A DNA stretch of 64,000 bases from positions 96,544,728-96,608,727 of the forward strand of contig OX377204.1 in the NCBI GenBank assembly GCA_947396885.1, read 5' to 3'. A program made the translations under genes and the position numbers. The stretch's first letter is position 1. Each line of letters begins with the position of its first letter. Shown piece by piece: positions 20,294-30,689 of the stretch. Under the pieces are notes generated by a model. The model searched no databases, had not been told where the DNA came from, and saw only the letters and a list, made by a program, of their open reading frames with translations. This stretch comes from Heligmosomoides polygyrus polygyrus (lineage: Eukaryota; Nematoda; Chromadorea; Rhabditida; Heligmosomidae).

Positions 20294-21206
20294 TAGGGGG
20301 GGGGGGCAAAAGTAATGAGACACCCCATGCCGTGTCCATATATCTCGTAGCTGGAGTCTGGATTCGTACTTGTTGTATTTCTATGTTTGTATGCTACTTA
20401 CTGAAGCACATCTGAAAAGTTACCACTTCCGCTCTTTCCAGAAGCATGCCAAAAACCCCAGCCTGTCTCATGCCGAAACCCCAGTCTGACGAGTCGACCT
20501 GTGTCGCGCAAATCTCCCCCAATTCCCAACCCCGAGCAGCCTGGGCTCAATATTCACGCAAGATGAGAAGTACGTCTTCTACCTTAACCCTGTCAAGGGG
20601 CGAGTCTGGGTGAGGCCTGGTGACCTGTTACCGACCTTCGTTCGGCGGGATGTTCACGGCGAGAAGCATCTCTGGAGCTTTTGAGTCTGCGCCCATGGAT
20701 CGGTTTACCGGAGTCTGTCTCCCAAGAGCACCGCGATGAACTCCAAGGCCATGATGAACGAAATAGAAGAGATGGGCCGGCGACTCGTTCTTATTCATTC
20801 GCAGCGCTTCAAGAAGCTTCTCCTCTTCGACAACGCCGCACCCCATCGGGAACAAGTAACCACGGATAAGCTTGGCCAGCTGGGCTACGTTCATATGTCT
20901 CACCCACCGTATTCGCCGGACATCTCTCCATGCGACTACCACTACTACTTGAGCCTACAGGACTTCCTAGTCGGAAGGGACACAAGAACCCAAGCAGTCC
21001 TTGACAACCATGTCGAGCAGTTGATCAACACCAGGCCCAAGCAGTTCTGGAAGGATGGATCAGGAAGTTGGCTGAGCGATGGCAGCAAGGTCCTTGCCCT
21101 TAATGGCAAATACATTCCTCAGCATCGTTGAGTTGTAATTGAGTTATAAGGAGATAAAGATTTTTCATTTTGTCTCATTACTTTTGCCCCCCCCCCCCCC
21201 CCCCTA
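20294..21206 (+). mobile_element. Internally deleted mariner with poly-G ends
   Basis: Terminal inverted repeats GGGGGGGCAAAAGTAATGAG and CTCATTACTTTTGCCCCCCC, with TA at both outer edges. Frame 20736-21131 encodes LLLFDNAAPHREQV and SPDISPCDYHYY, a DD34D pair, but the first catalytic Asp region is missing. The element is about 913 bp against about 1.3 kb for full mariners. It is therefore non-autonomous. Confidence 0.85.
20736..21131 (+). pseudogene. Truncated mariner transposase
   Basis: 131 codons carrying the second and third catalytic Asp: FDNAAPH and SPCDYHYY, 34 residues apart. N-terminal HTH and the TCDE-type first Asp block are lost or scrambled, though the upstream frame still reads short matching pieces. 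The end FNGKYIPQHR-like tail is intact. Confidence 0.7.
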
Positions 21207-21884
21207 ATACCAGGCTGTCCAATAATTCTTGTCCGAAAATTTCACCATTTTTAATTTTTTTTTCAACTTTCTTGAAAAGCAAGTCTGTTCAACAATATAA
21301 TCACCACAGTTATCCACAACAGTGGCCCATCGATTGGGCAGGTCGCCGATGCCCTTCGCCCAGAACTCCGGGGGCTGCGACTCGAAGAAGTCCGCGCTGT
21401 CGGATTTGAGGTTGTCGTAGTTGGTGAATTTTCCTCCGGCCAAATGGTGCTTCAGCGGGCGGAACAAGTGGTAGTCGGAGGGGGCGAGGTCCGGGGAATA
21501 CGGCGGATGGGCAACCGTCTCCCAGCCGAGCGTCGCCAACTTCTGCTGGGTCTCCTTCGCCACGTGGGGGCGCGCGTAGTCGTGCAGCAGGTGGACCGAG
21601 GCCCGTCGGGGACGCTTTTCTCGGATGGCGGCGGCTAGTTTCTCGAGCTGATCGGTGTAGATGGAGGCGGTGACCGTCCTGCCTTGCGGGAGCAGCTCGA
21701 AATACAGCATGCCCTTGGCGTCCCACCAGAAGGCCTCCCGCTGAGCTCCCTGTCCTCGAGGCTCGTGTCGCCGCTCTCGAAACGATTGAACCAGCGCCTG
21801 ACTGTGCGTTGGGACACTGCATCCTCCTTGCACGCTCTGCAGATGTTGGCGACCGCGGAGCCTGTGTCGTTGCCCAGCAGCCAC
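21204..21884 (-). pseudogene. Mariner transposase fragments (minus)
   Basis: The open frame from about 21760 downward reads WWDAKGMLYFELLPQGRTVT, then LLHDYARPHV and SPDLAPSDYH, then the C-terminal WATVVDNCGDYIVEQTCF. The N-terminal HTH is in the overlapping frame 21922-21750. Deletion and frameshift make it inactive. Confidence 0.7.
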
Positions 21885-22094
21885 TCGTAGTACATGAACG
21901 TACGAATTCGACCTTGGTCCATTTTAGCTTGTACTGGTAGCTAGACGCGGGGACTACGCCTTATATACCCCTGGCGTGGAACTCTGGAGAATCTTCTAGA
22001 AGGTTTTTACACTTGCCTGATATTATAACACTTCTAAGGAAAATTATAGAATTTTGAAAATTTTCGGACAGAAATTATTGGACAGCCTGGTATA
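21207..22094 (-). mobile_element. Internally deleted mariner, second family
   Basis: Terminal inverted repeats CCAGGCTGTCCAATAATT near 21210 and AATTATTGGACAGCCTGG near 22074, with TA on both sides. Minus-strand frames encode the N-terminal HTH (FMYYEWLLGNDTGSAVANIC ... VRRWFNRFESGDTSLEDREL) in one frame. The catalytic end (HLLHDYARPHVAKETQ ... SPDLAPSDYHLF) lies in another. The block with the first catalytic Asp is deleted, joining GRPSG to WWDAKGM. GC-rich relative to its surroundings. Confidence 0.85.
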
Positions 22095-22716
22095 TGCCGT
22101 TCGGAAGGGGATGTCTTGCTCAATAAGAATTTGTGCGCGTTTACTGGCTCATGCTGATTTCTGTCGAATATCAACAAAAATCCAAAAAAAAAAAAAAGAA
22201 AAATCATCTTTATCAACAACTCCTCCTTGTTCAGTTGTTGATATTCGACAGAAATCAGCATGATCCGATAAACGCGACCCGAATTCTTACTGAGCAAGAC
22301 ATCCTCTTCCGAACAACATATAACACCAAGCAAAAAAGTCCACCCCAGAGCAGGAGCTGTCGTTAAAATTTCGAAAAGTCGGACATCGTAATTTGATGAC
22401 CTAAAAATCAATAAAGGACAAATGAGCAAATAGGACCAACACATATTCTTGTAGTACAGAACATTCTCTTCCAAATGCTATAAAAAACTGCGCAAGAAAT
22501 TGCAAACCTAAGCGGAGAGAACAATTGCGCAAATGGCTACTTTTTCACTTTTTCCCAAAAATTGACAAAATCCATGATGAAAAAAGAAATGCAGTGCATG
22601 TTCTGATAGAGCAAATCATTCTCTTTCGAAAGCTGTGTAGTGCTATGGAAGAGACCGCTGGCGAAATCCGCAATGAATCGTTGGAAAACGGCGGGAACTT
22701 ATGGGACAACCTAATA

Positions 22717-23768
22717 AATAAATAAACATTGACGTAGCGAAAGGTTTTTCATATTCTTACAGAACTTTTGAGACTGTCTAAGAGAGAAGGCTATTTCATG
22801 ATGGGAAATTATCGCAGCTATGACTAGATGTTCCTAAAACTCACTGTCCCCCCCCCCCCAAAAAAAACCGCCCGAAACACTCTCCAGCAACACAAACATT
22901 TAGACCAACAACCAAGTGGACAACACAATATGCTGGACAAATTCAGAAAGGAATCTCATCCTCTAGCGCACAAAAACACTTGTGTTTCTTTCTTTTTTAA
23001 CGGTCAATGGCAATAAGCAGCAGCGAAACGCGTAAAAATATCAATTTTGTTTACCTATTTACTCAAAGCATGCGTTTGCACACGCAAAACAATACAATGA
23101 ATAAAAAATGTAGTTCGACTTGAACAATCAACCGACAAGAGGTAATTTCGAGACGAATCACAAACGTCTTCCAAAAAAAACGTTTTGAATGCACGCTTAG
23201 ACAACATAAGAAGGCTGTCACTCTTAGCCATCAACGTATTAAAGTCATTTGGATATCTATGTGTAACGAAAACAGATCTTGTCGTTGTTCTGGCAATCGA
23301 GACGTAAAGCCCATTCTACTTCTTGACAGTGGCTGACCAAAAAATTTGTAGGATCTATAGATACTTTTCCTGTATGAAAAGATCAGACAGTTCATCCTCC
23401 TATAAAGCTATGTTAGAATTGATGTAAAATTTTATGGCATTTTAAACGGCTTAAATACTCTCAGGGGCACATTGTATATAAGAGCTTTATAGTAAAAAAA
23501 ACTAAAAAATCTTTCGGCTTCTCGTGCCAAGAGAATGTTTCCTCAATTACGGTAAACCGAGCATGAAAAGTTCTTGCAAACGTGTCTTCTCGCGGTGACT
23601 GCCGAAGTCACGATCTTGTTCGGCGATAAGGCCAAGCAACACACCGTGATGTTCAACAGACGAAAATTGCACGATTTCTCGACTGAAGCACTAACACGAC
23701 CGAGTATCCACATGAGTAACACCGTGCTATGTCATTCGATCTCCGAATAGACTGGAATAGAAAGCTAA
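22717..23768. other. AT-rich region, nothing recognised
   Basis: No convincing exon, RNA or repeat end. A poly-C run at 22850 resembles one-sided ends of the poly-G elements, without a partner. Confidence 0.3.
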
Positions 23769-25061
23769 CGAGGAAGGTCAATAAGATGACCGTGGAGTTT
23801 CTCAAAGCGACCTATATACGACTGTAGGGCGTTGTCTGAGAAGCACCATAGTGGTTTCCGAATTTCCTGCGGACCTCTTGGTAGGTCAGAAATGGCAAAA
23901 AAACTGCACCGCTTCAATGCGGGCCGATAACGCAAAAACGACGCTTGGAATACACTTGTCGTGCTCAGAAATGATCCTGCAGAAGGTTTGGAGCCTCAAT
24001 CATTGCTAGAACTCGGGATAGAAATTCGTAGAAGCGAAAAGGCGCATTCACGGAGGCGTTCACCAGCAGGGCTCCAGCAACTGGGTGGCCGAGTGGATAG
24101 CGCGATGGACTTCCGAAGAGGGTGGTCAAGGGGTCGGTTCCAGGTGTGGGATCTATGCATTTCTAGCAGTGTTTTTTATCCATGTAGAGTGCATTTTGTT
24201 CTCGGCAGAGTTCAGTGTTCGCGTTTCAGCCTCTTTTTAATATCTTGCGGTATGTGAGCCAAGCTAGCCTTCGTCGATTAGAGATATGCCGCTGGGCATC
24301 AACCATGCCTGCCCTCCAAAGGCTAAAAAATTCCTTCGTTTAGAGGGGGCGGGGTTATTTGGGGTGCTTGTCGCGAATCTGGCATCTGTTTTGGGTACAA
24401 CACCAGGTTAGAGTAGACGTGAATACTGCGAAAAAGCTGGTTTTCAAGCGGGTTTCTTCATCTGGCTGCATTTCATTTCCAAGATCGTATCTAGAACTGA
24501 AAATAGTCCTCAAAAGATTTTAAAACCAAAACGTTTTTGTGATCATCGCCTCACATCCCAAAAGAGATTAGAAAGAGCTTGAAACGCGAACAGTGAACTC
24601 TGCCGAGACCAAAATGCACTCTACACTGACAAAAATGCGAAAAAAACGCTATTAGCAACGCATAGACACCACCCCGGAACCGATCCCTTGACCACCCTCT
24701 CGGAAGTCCATCGTACTATCCACTCGGCCATCCAATCGCTGGGGGGGGGGGGGGGGCTGCTGGTGAAGGCCTCCGTGAATGCGCCTTTTCGCTTCTACTA
24801 GGAATTTCTCAAATCCCGCGTTCTAGCAATGACTGAGGCTCCAAACCTTCTGCAAGATCATTTCTGAGCACGACAAGGGTATTCCAGGCGTTAGTTTTAC
24901 GTTACCGGCCAGCACTGAAGCGGTACAGTTTTCTGCCATTTTTTACCTACCCAGAGGTCCGCAGAAAATTTGGAAACAACTATGGTGCTTCCCAGACAAC
25001 GCCCTACAATCCTATATAGGTCGCTTTGAGAAACTCCACGGTCACCTCTTTGACCTACCTC
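23769..25061. repeat. 1.3-kb palindrome with tRNA-like arms
   Basis: Arms run from GAGGAAGGTCAATAAGATGA / CCGTGGAGTTTCTCAAAGCG to the complements near 25020-25060, centred about 24415. Each arm carries a Ser/Leu-tRNA-like stretch: GGTGGCCGAGTGGATAGCGC with GTCAAGGGGTCGGTTCC on the left, and its complement near 24670-24740. The loop contains GGGGTTATTTGGGGTGCTTG and CGCGAATCTGGCATCTG, which recur in the loop of the palindrome at 42213-43486. Non-coding. Confidence 0.75.
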
Positions 25062-25365
25062 GTAAAAGTATACTCAACGGTGCGATGTGAGGCGCCTTAG
25101 GCTCGTTAGTACGGAAATCCGCTTAGAGATGAGCGCGACACGAAATGGAAGCGGTGAAATAATGCTGATCGACGTTATTTAGGTACATTTTGATAGCATG
25201 ACGAATAAAAGCGACCAAAGGTCTTCAGAAAAAGGATGACATCAAAGAAAAACACGAAACGAAGACGAAACATCTATAAAAAAGACAGAAACCGCAAAAA
25301 TAACATTCTTCGGTGCTTAGGAGTTCGAACGATCCCACACTAACCACTTGAGCATGAGCTTACCA

Positions 25366-25826
25366 AGAGACTATCTCAACGGTAGGTAGGAACGGCCCAA
25401 GTGTTGTATATGGGCAGAATCGCCTCTCTCTGGGAAACAGCAAAATACAAATATCTCGACCCCAATACAACTCTGTGCAGAGTTAGGGACGACGGAGGTT
25501 GGGCCGCTGGCTGCGTTAAGCGCTCTGCCTGCGCGCGAAGGACGGGCTCAAGTTGGCTAGAAACAGCGGTCATGGGGATTACGCTGCCCCTCTACTCGCT
25601 GCGCCACCGCCGCTCGCTCGTCATCGCTGTTTCTAGCCAACTTGAGCACGTCCTTCGCGCGCAGGCAGAGAGCTAACGCAGCCAACGGCCCAACCTCCGT
25701 CGTCCCTAACTCTGCACAGAGTTGTATTGGGGTCGAAATATTTGCGTTTTGTTGTTTCGCAGAGAGAGGCGATTCTGCACATATACAACACATGGGTCGT
25801 TCCGAACTACCGTTGAGATAGTCTCC
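25366..25826. repeat. 460-bp palindrome
   Basis: GAGACTATCTCAACGGTAGG at the left end and CCGTTGAGATAGTCTC at the right. The arms match for about 200 bp (AACTCTGTGCAGAGTTAGGG with complement, CTCAAGTTGGCTAGAAACAG with complement), around a spacer of about 50 bp that contains CTCGCTGCGCCACCGCCGC. It ends 10 bp before the last exon of the zinc-binding protein gene. Confidence 0.8.
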
Positions 25827-25836
25827 TGGTTAGACA

Positions 25837-27084
25837 CTAGATTCTGGCATCGTTTATAAAACGAACAATATGAGATGATGACAAGCCCATCCGTACAATA
25901 ACTGCAATCCGTTAGGCACAAGTAGAAACTGGAGTTTTCAGTAGACGTAACAACGACAAACCTTCAGGCAGTCGGACGAAAGAATTCGACACCTTGTCGT
26001 AAGCGTAGTAGTCGCCGAAGAATTTGGCACAGTCCTGTCGTGCACATCTGTATCGCCAAACGAACGCTCCGAAATTCGTGCCGGTCTGCTGTAAAGCGGC
26101 AGTTTTCAGCCCACAAATTACATGGAAACGTTCACCTATTGATGGGACCTGAAGACCGACCTTCAGAATCTTCTTACAGTGCATAAACGATGGATCGTCA
26201 GTGGATCCACAGGTCGGGCACTTGAAGTCATCTTGAATATCTGAACATCCAAATTAAGGACTTGCTTATGTAGGCGCACCTCAAGGACATGAAACGTCCT
26301 TACCGCTGGAAATTGCACAGGACGTCTGCCCTGACTTTGATTCCTCACTTCCTGTGGATTCATCCTAGAAAGCTCAGAGGATTATGGACGTGAAAACAAT
26401 CAGCCAATTTAGAACCCAGTCTGATTACTGGAGACCATAGTGAGATCGATACTGTTCTTGAATGTAAACTCTACCTGTAGGGGTCAGATTCATCAACGAC
26501 TTACAGCAATTTAACGAAGAAAATTACAGCCGAAATCCCTTATAGCGCGGCTTATCAAGCGATATGGTGAGCGATAAGCCGCGTTATCTGGGTTTTCGCT
26601 GTGAATTCTCTGTTTAAGTTATGTTTTTGTTGATGAACCGGACCCCAGTCTCGCACATTCCTGCGAAACCTGGGCAAAATTCGACAAATCTATTCGATTA
26701 CGTCGATCGATGCTGATTGGCCAATCGCTATTTCTCCTTTCCCGACAACAGTCAATCAATACCAGCTTATCCAACATCGAACCGTTGAATGATTCTATTG
26801 CAGGCCAAGCTCTCCGAGGGGGTATTAATTTTGCGCCGACGCACATAGGGACAAGCGAGCGGATTAATTCCTTCGTTTTTCGCGTTGCTTCTGAATATGT
26901 AACCTCGCTGAAAGCTAACCTCCTTCACAGGTGACGCTTCGGCGCTGCCCGAAAGACGCATCGCATTCGCAACCTGTTCTTCCGTGGGCTCTTCACCGTC
27001 AGGAAGCACAACTTCGTCGTCGGCTGCCGGCTCCTCCACCAGTACGTCAGCTGATGGCGGTGTGCCCGCTTCAACTGCAGTCAT
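25837..27084 (-). CDS. Complete 189-residue Cys-rich putative zinc-binding protein, 4 exons
   Basis: Exons 27084-26920, 26364-26304, 26240-25962 and 25901-25837 join in phase 0, 1, 1 and end in TAG. A trans-splice acceptor (CTGTTTCCAG) lies 3 nt before the ATG. Residues 1-75 are acidic and Pro/Glu rich (LPDGEEPTEEQVANAM). Residues 77-168 carry FKCPTCGSTDDPSFMHC (C83, C86, H96, C97), a C118 and WRYRCARQDCAKFFGDYYAY (C141, C146), consistent with a zinc-ribbon-like fold; the C-terminus is HIVRFINDARI. I do not recognise the family, and no function is claimed. Intron 1 (26919-26365) contains a MITE (26480-26646), and the final exon abuts a palindrome. Confidence 0.75.
26480..26646. mobile_element. 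GATTCATCAAC MITE Q4, intronic
   Basis: GGGGTCAGATTCATCAACGA at the left and TTGATGAACCGGACCCC at the right. The centre CGCGGCTTATCAAGCGATAT followed by ATAAGCCGCG is shared with the copy at 55164-55330. It lies in intron 1 of the putative zinc-binding gene. Confidence 0.8.
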
Positions 27085-27153
27085 ATCCTGGAAACAGAAA
27101 AAGTATGTAAGCCATCACTCGTCACTTCATTGCCTTTACTTAATAGTTTTGTT

Positions 27154-27552
27154 GGATCTGTTGTCCCAGTCGGGGGGGGGGGGGGGGACACGTAATTAAA
27201 ATATATGAAACAAATTACCTTGGGATTCACGGAGTAGCTTATAGAATACAAAATAGGACCTAATCTGACAAAATTCACAAAAAAAAGTTTCGCCGCAGTT
27301 GTAAACAGACAAAGTTTCGAGTTTCCGCCACCTACACCGGTGGAACCGTGTTATAACATGTCAGGCGGCGGTCAGATGTGTTTGACTACGCTTTGCACGC
27401 CGAAACGCCTTTACAACCGCGGCGAACTGTCTGATTGGTCCTATTTTTTCCTCCTGTCCTCTAGAAGCCGCTCCGTGAGCCTCAATTCAATTGGTTACAT
27501 AACTTTTAGTTATGCCCCTCCCCCCTCCCCCCCCCCCGACAAGGATAGATCG
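27154..27552. mobile_element. Poly-G-ended TIR element F2 with 8-bp duplication
   Basis: Left end GGATCTGTTGTCCCAGTC followed by a G run, right end a C run followed by GACAAGGATAGATCG. Exact 8-bp repeats GTTTTGTT at 27146-27153 and 27553-27560. Internal CGCAGTTGTAAACAGAC and TTTACAACCGCGGCG are inverted and shared with F1, F3 and F4. Confidence 0.75.
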
Positions 27553-27629
27553 GTTTTGTTGTTAGTTTTTGTGATCTTATCTCAATGCAGTATAAAAGAC
27601 AGTCGTAGAGCTGTCGTGCCAGGACTGAC

Positions 27630-27700
27630 ATCGAACCTTTATTCGGCTTACGTTTTGGCGTTACCGACTTCTTCAGAGCCTAGAAAAGACAAGGAGAATT
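27630..27700. repeat. Penelope-like terminal motif
   Basis: CGGCTTACGTTTTGGCGTTA followed by CTTCTTCAGAGCC, the same series as at the ends of the Penelope-like dimer (13760-13800). No coding part is attached. Confidence 0.45.
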
Positions 27701-28196
27701 CGGGAAATTAACCGTCCAAGAATCATTTCAAGCCTCTGTCATTTCAGAAGATAAAGGGCGAAAGAAACAACAGTGAAGAAGACAACCCTACTGGCCTTAT
27801 GTAAACAGCAGAAAGACCGTTGAGTCAGCTTTCAGACGGAGACAAATGTCTGTAAAACGATTCCGACGAATGCACCCCGAATGGTTATCGTACACCGAAT
27901 AGCGATGGAGCGCGGAAACTGTGATAGACAGCTGTCTGCGCCCTCCTAGCTTAGAGATCACGCGTCGGCGTCTACGTTGGCATTCGATCTCTTGTGTGCC
28001 CGTGATGGCCCTCCCGGTAAGCGGATCATGGTGCAGTGGGTAGTGGGGTCGGTTGATGCCAGGGAGGTGGGGGGTTCGGTTCCTCAGCGTTGTAGCGTGT
28101 TTGCATTTCAGCTGACACCCTTGGATTTGAGCAGCTTTGACGTGCACGCTGAGGTACTTTTTGCGCATTTTTTTCCAGCCATATGCGTTTCGTCTC

Positions 28197-30474
28197 ACCA
28201 TTGTAAACACCGTCTTCCGAAAACGCGACTACCACCTCATCTCATATTATAGTGGGAGCTCCAAGTCTCAGATAGACTTTGTGCTTGTGAAGGATCGTGA
28301 CCGGAGTCTTGTCACAGACGCGAAGATCGTGCCGTATGAGACGGTCGCCCCACAGCACCGACCTGCACTCTGAAGATTGTCCCTCCGAGGCTGAAGCAGA
28401 TCGAGCGATGCGGTGCTGCAAGAATCAAGTGGTGGCGAATGAGAGAGAAGGAAGCAGCTGTGATTTCTCGCGTGCGGTTACCGACAGCCACGACTGTCGA
28501 CGAAACTTGGAAGAAAACGACCGACGCGATTCGTCAAGCTGCACAGTCGGAACTCGGCATTACGAAGCCTGGGCGACGGAAGGTCGACAAGCAGGCATGG
28601 CTGTGGACAGATGACGTGAAAGCAAAAGTGCGAGAGAAGAAGTCGCTTTATCACGTGTTTCTCGGCGAAAAGACGGCCGATAACTGGCGGAAGTACCAAG
28701 AAGCGAGGAAAGCTGCAAAGAAGACCGTGGCTGTTGCAAAAGCCACTCATTATGGAGATGTCAACGAGAAGCTCGAGTCACGCGATGGCGAGCGGTATCT
28801 GTACCGGCTTGCTAAGAATCGCCATCGGCAGACCGAGGACATCGAGAAGTTTTTCGGCATCAATGATGAGAACGGCCATCTTCTTACAGACCGCAAGAAG
28901 GCATTGAAGCGATTGCGCGACTACTTTGAGGAAATCTCTACGGTGGAATTTCCTCATCCAGCCATCCCTTCCACGGCTCCAACCCACGGCCCCGTTCAGA
29001 AGATCACCGTGGAGGAGATTGAAGCGGCTTTGAAGAAGATGAAGCCAGGCAAAGCGACTGGGCCCGATGACGTGGCAGCTGATTTATGGAAGTCCAAGTA
29101 CTGGTACCCTGCTGAGTGGTTGGCGAAGTTCTTTAATCAGGTTGTGGCGGAGAAGAAAGTGCCTGAGTGTTGGCGTCAAAGTACGACGATTCCAATTTGG
29201 AAGAAGAAGGGCAGTCCTGCAGACTGCCCCAACTACCGTCCGATTCGCTTGCTTTCGCACAGCATGAAGATCTTTGAGCGAGTTGTCGATGGACGAATTC
29301 GGGACATCGTCCAGCTTTCCAGCAATCAGTGCGGCTTCGTGGCTGGCTGTGGCACCGTTGATGCCATACATGCCGTCCGCCTCCTGATAGAGAAGCATCG
29401 CGAGAAACAGAAGCCAGTGCATATCGCCTTTCTCGACTTGCAGAAGGCTTTTGACCGCGTACCGCGTGAAGTGATTATGGTACGCCCTGCGTCAACATGG
29501 AGTTCCTGAAGAGCTCATAGAGTGGGTGAGAATTCTCTACTGTTGTCCAAAGAGTCGAGTTCAAGCTGCAGCTGGGACCTCGATGGAGTTTCCCATCTCT
29601 GTCGGAGTACACCAGGGTTCTGCGCTTTACCCACTCCTCTTTGTTGTCGTCATGGATGCCATCACACGAGATCTTCAGAAGCCTGTCCCTTGGACGTTGC
29701 TTTATGCCGATGACGTGATGATCGCTAGCGAAGACAAAGGAGAACTCGAGCGAGAGTTGCAAGCTTGGTGTGATCGCTTGGAGCGGTTTGGACTCAGATT
29801 GAACGCGAAGAAGACCGAGTATTTAACGACGGACGTTACTGAGTCCAGCTCCATCAAGGTTAACGGCATCGAGCTTCCACGCACTGCGGTCTTTAAGTAC
29901 CTGGGATCAGCAGTCGCGTCTGACGGCAAACTGATGGTCGAAGTGAATTCACGCGTGAGTGCAGCTTGGTCCAAGTGGCGCTCGTTGACTGGCGTGCTCT
30001 GCGACAAGAAGATACCAGAGCGCTTTAAGTCGAAGATCTACAGAGCAGTCGTCCGGCCGGTAGCGATGTACGGCGCTGAGTGTTGGCCAGCGACCAAGGA
30101 AGTTGAAACGCGCCTCAGCGTCATAGAGACGAAGATGCTGCGCTGGACGGCAGGAGTTACGCGCATGGACCGCATCCGAAACGATGCTATTCGGCAGAAG
30201 TTCGGTGTCGCGCCGATAACTGACAAGATGCGCGAAGCTCGCTTACGATGGTACGGCCACGTTCTGCGTGGAGAAGAAGACAGCGTCCGCAAGATAGGTC
30301 TTAAATTCTAGGTAATAGGAAAGCGGCCTAGAGGGCGCCCGAAGCTGCGCTGGGCTGATAAGTTACATACGAACTTGAAAGTAGCTGGTGTCCACCCCGA
30401 TCTAGCGCTGGATCGGGAAAGGTGGCGTCATGACACCAGAATAGCGGACCCCGCCACGAAGCGGGACAAACGCT
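28197..30474 (+). pseudogene. RTE endonuclease/reverse transcriptase remnant
   Basis: Endonuclease end 28197-28366, then a frameshift into 28376-29480 (KPGKATGPDDVAADLWK; CPNYRPIRLLSHSMKIFERV; IAFLDLQKAFDRVPREV). A one-base shift near 29479 leads into 29485-30308 (GVHQGSALYPLLFVVVMDAI; LLYADDVMIAS; RLNAKKTEYL). Then an in-frame TAG at 30309-30311 is followed by IGKRPRGRPKLRWADKLHTN up to TGA. The RT motifs including YADD are intact, but two shifts and a stop make it inactive as read. The family is assigned from motif order and the RGRPK-type tail typical of RTE ORF2. Confidence 0.85.
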
Positions 30475-30526
30475 GAAGAAGAAGAAGAAGAAGAAGAAGA
30501 AGAAGAAGAAGAAGAAGAAGAAGAAG
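30474..30526 (+). repeat. (GAA)n LINE tail
   Basis: About 18 GAA units between the LINE stop codon and the second copy of the target duplication. Long Ser-rich or Leu-rich frames across it are artefacts. Confidence 0.9.
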
Positions 30527-30689
30527 ATGCGTTTCGTCGCTCGAAGAGCGCAGAACCCAGATCCGCATTCTCTTTTTTTCCCAACGAAAGGTTCGTGTGT
30601 GTATTGCTAGGAATGAAAGATTTCGCGCTCCATCGCCAATGTGGCCTAAATGATACCGGTAACCATTCGGGGGTGCGTTCGTCAGGATC

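Larger units (their letters stand above)
19895..22716. mobile_element. Fold-back mariner-type MITE, copy B, split by two mariners
   Basis: The same palindrome as at 274-1327 (e.g. CTTTCGAAAGAGAATGATTTG near 19977, complement near 22615; quoted in 20-mers or less). Its right end, ATGGGACAACCTAAT, is preserved and the left end is eroded. At about 20293-22094 two complete mariner elements interrupt it, side by side, each at TA. The fold-back continues at 22095 with TGCCGTTCGGAAG, matching copy A after its TATA. Confidence 0.8.
28183..30538 (+). mobile_element. RTE-type LINE, 5'-truncated, with 12-bp target duplication
   Basis: Exact 12-bp direct repeats ATGCGTTTCGTC at 28183-28194 and 30527-30538 flank a 2,332-bp insert. 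The insert begins inside the endonuclease domain (FRKRDYHLISYYSG, SQIDFVLVKDRD) and ends in a (GAA)n tail (about 30474-30526) placed directly after the stop codon. These are hallmarks of target-primed reverse transcription with 5' truncation. Confidence 0.9.

Noticed and set aside
21310..21822. A 170-codon Arg/Ala-rich frame
   Set aside because: It is an out-of-frame reading of the GC-rich mariner transposase on the same strand.
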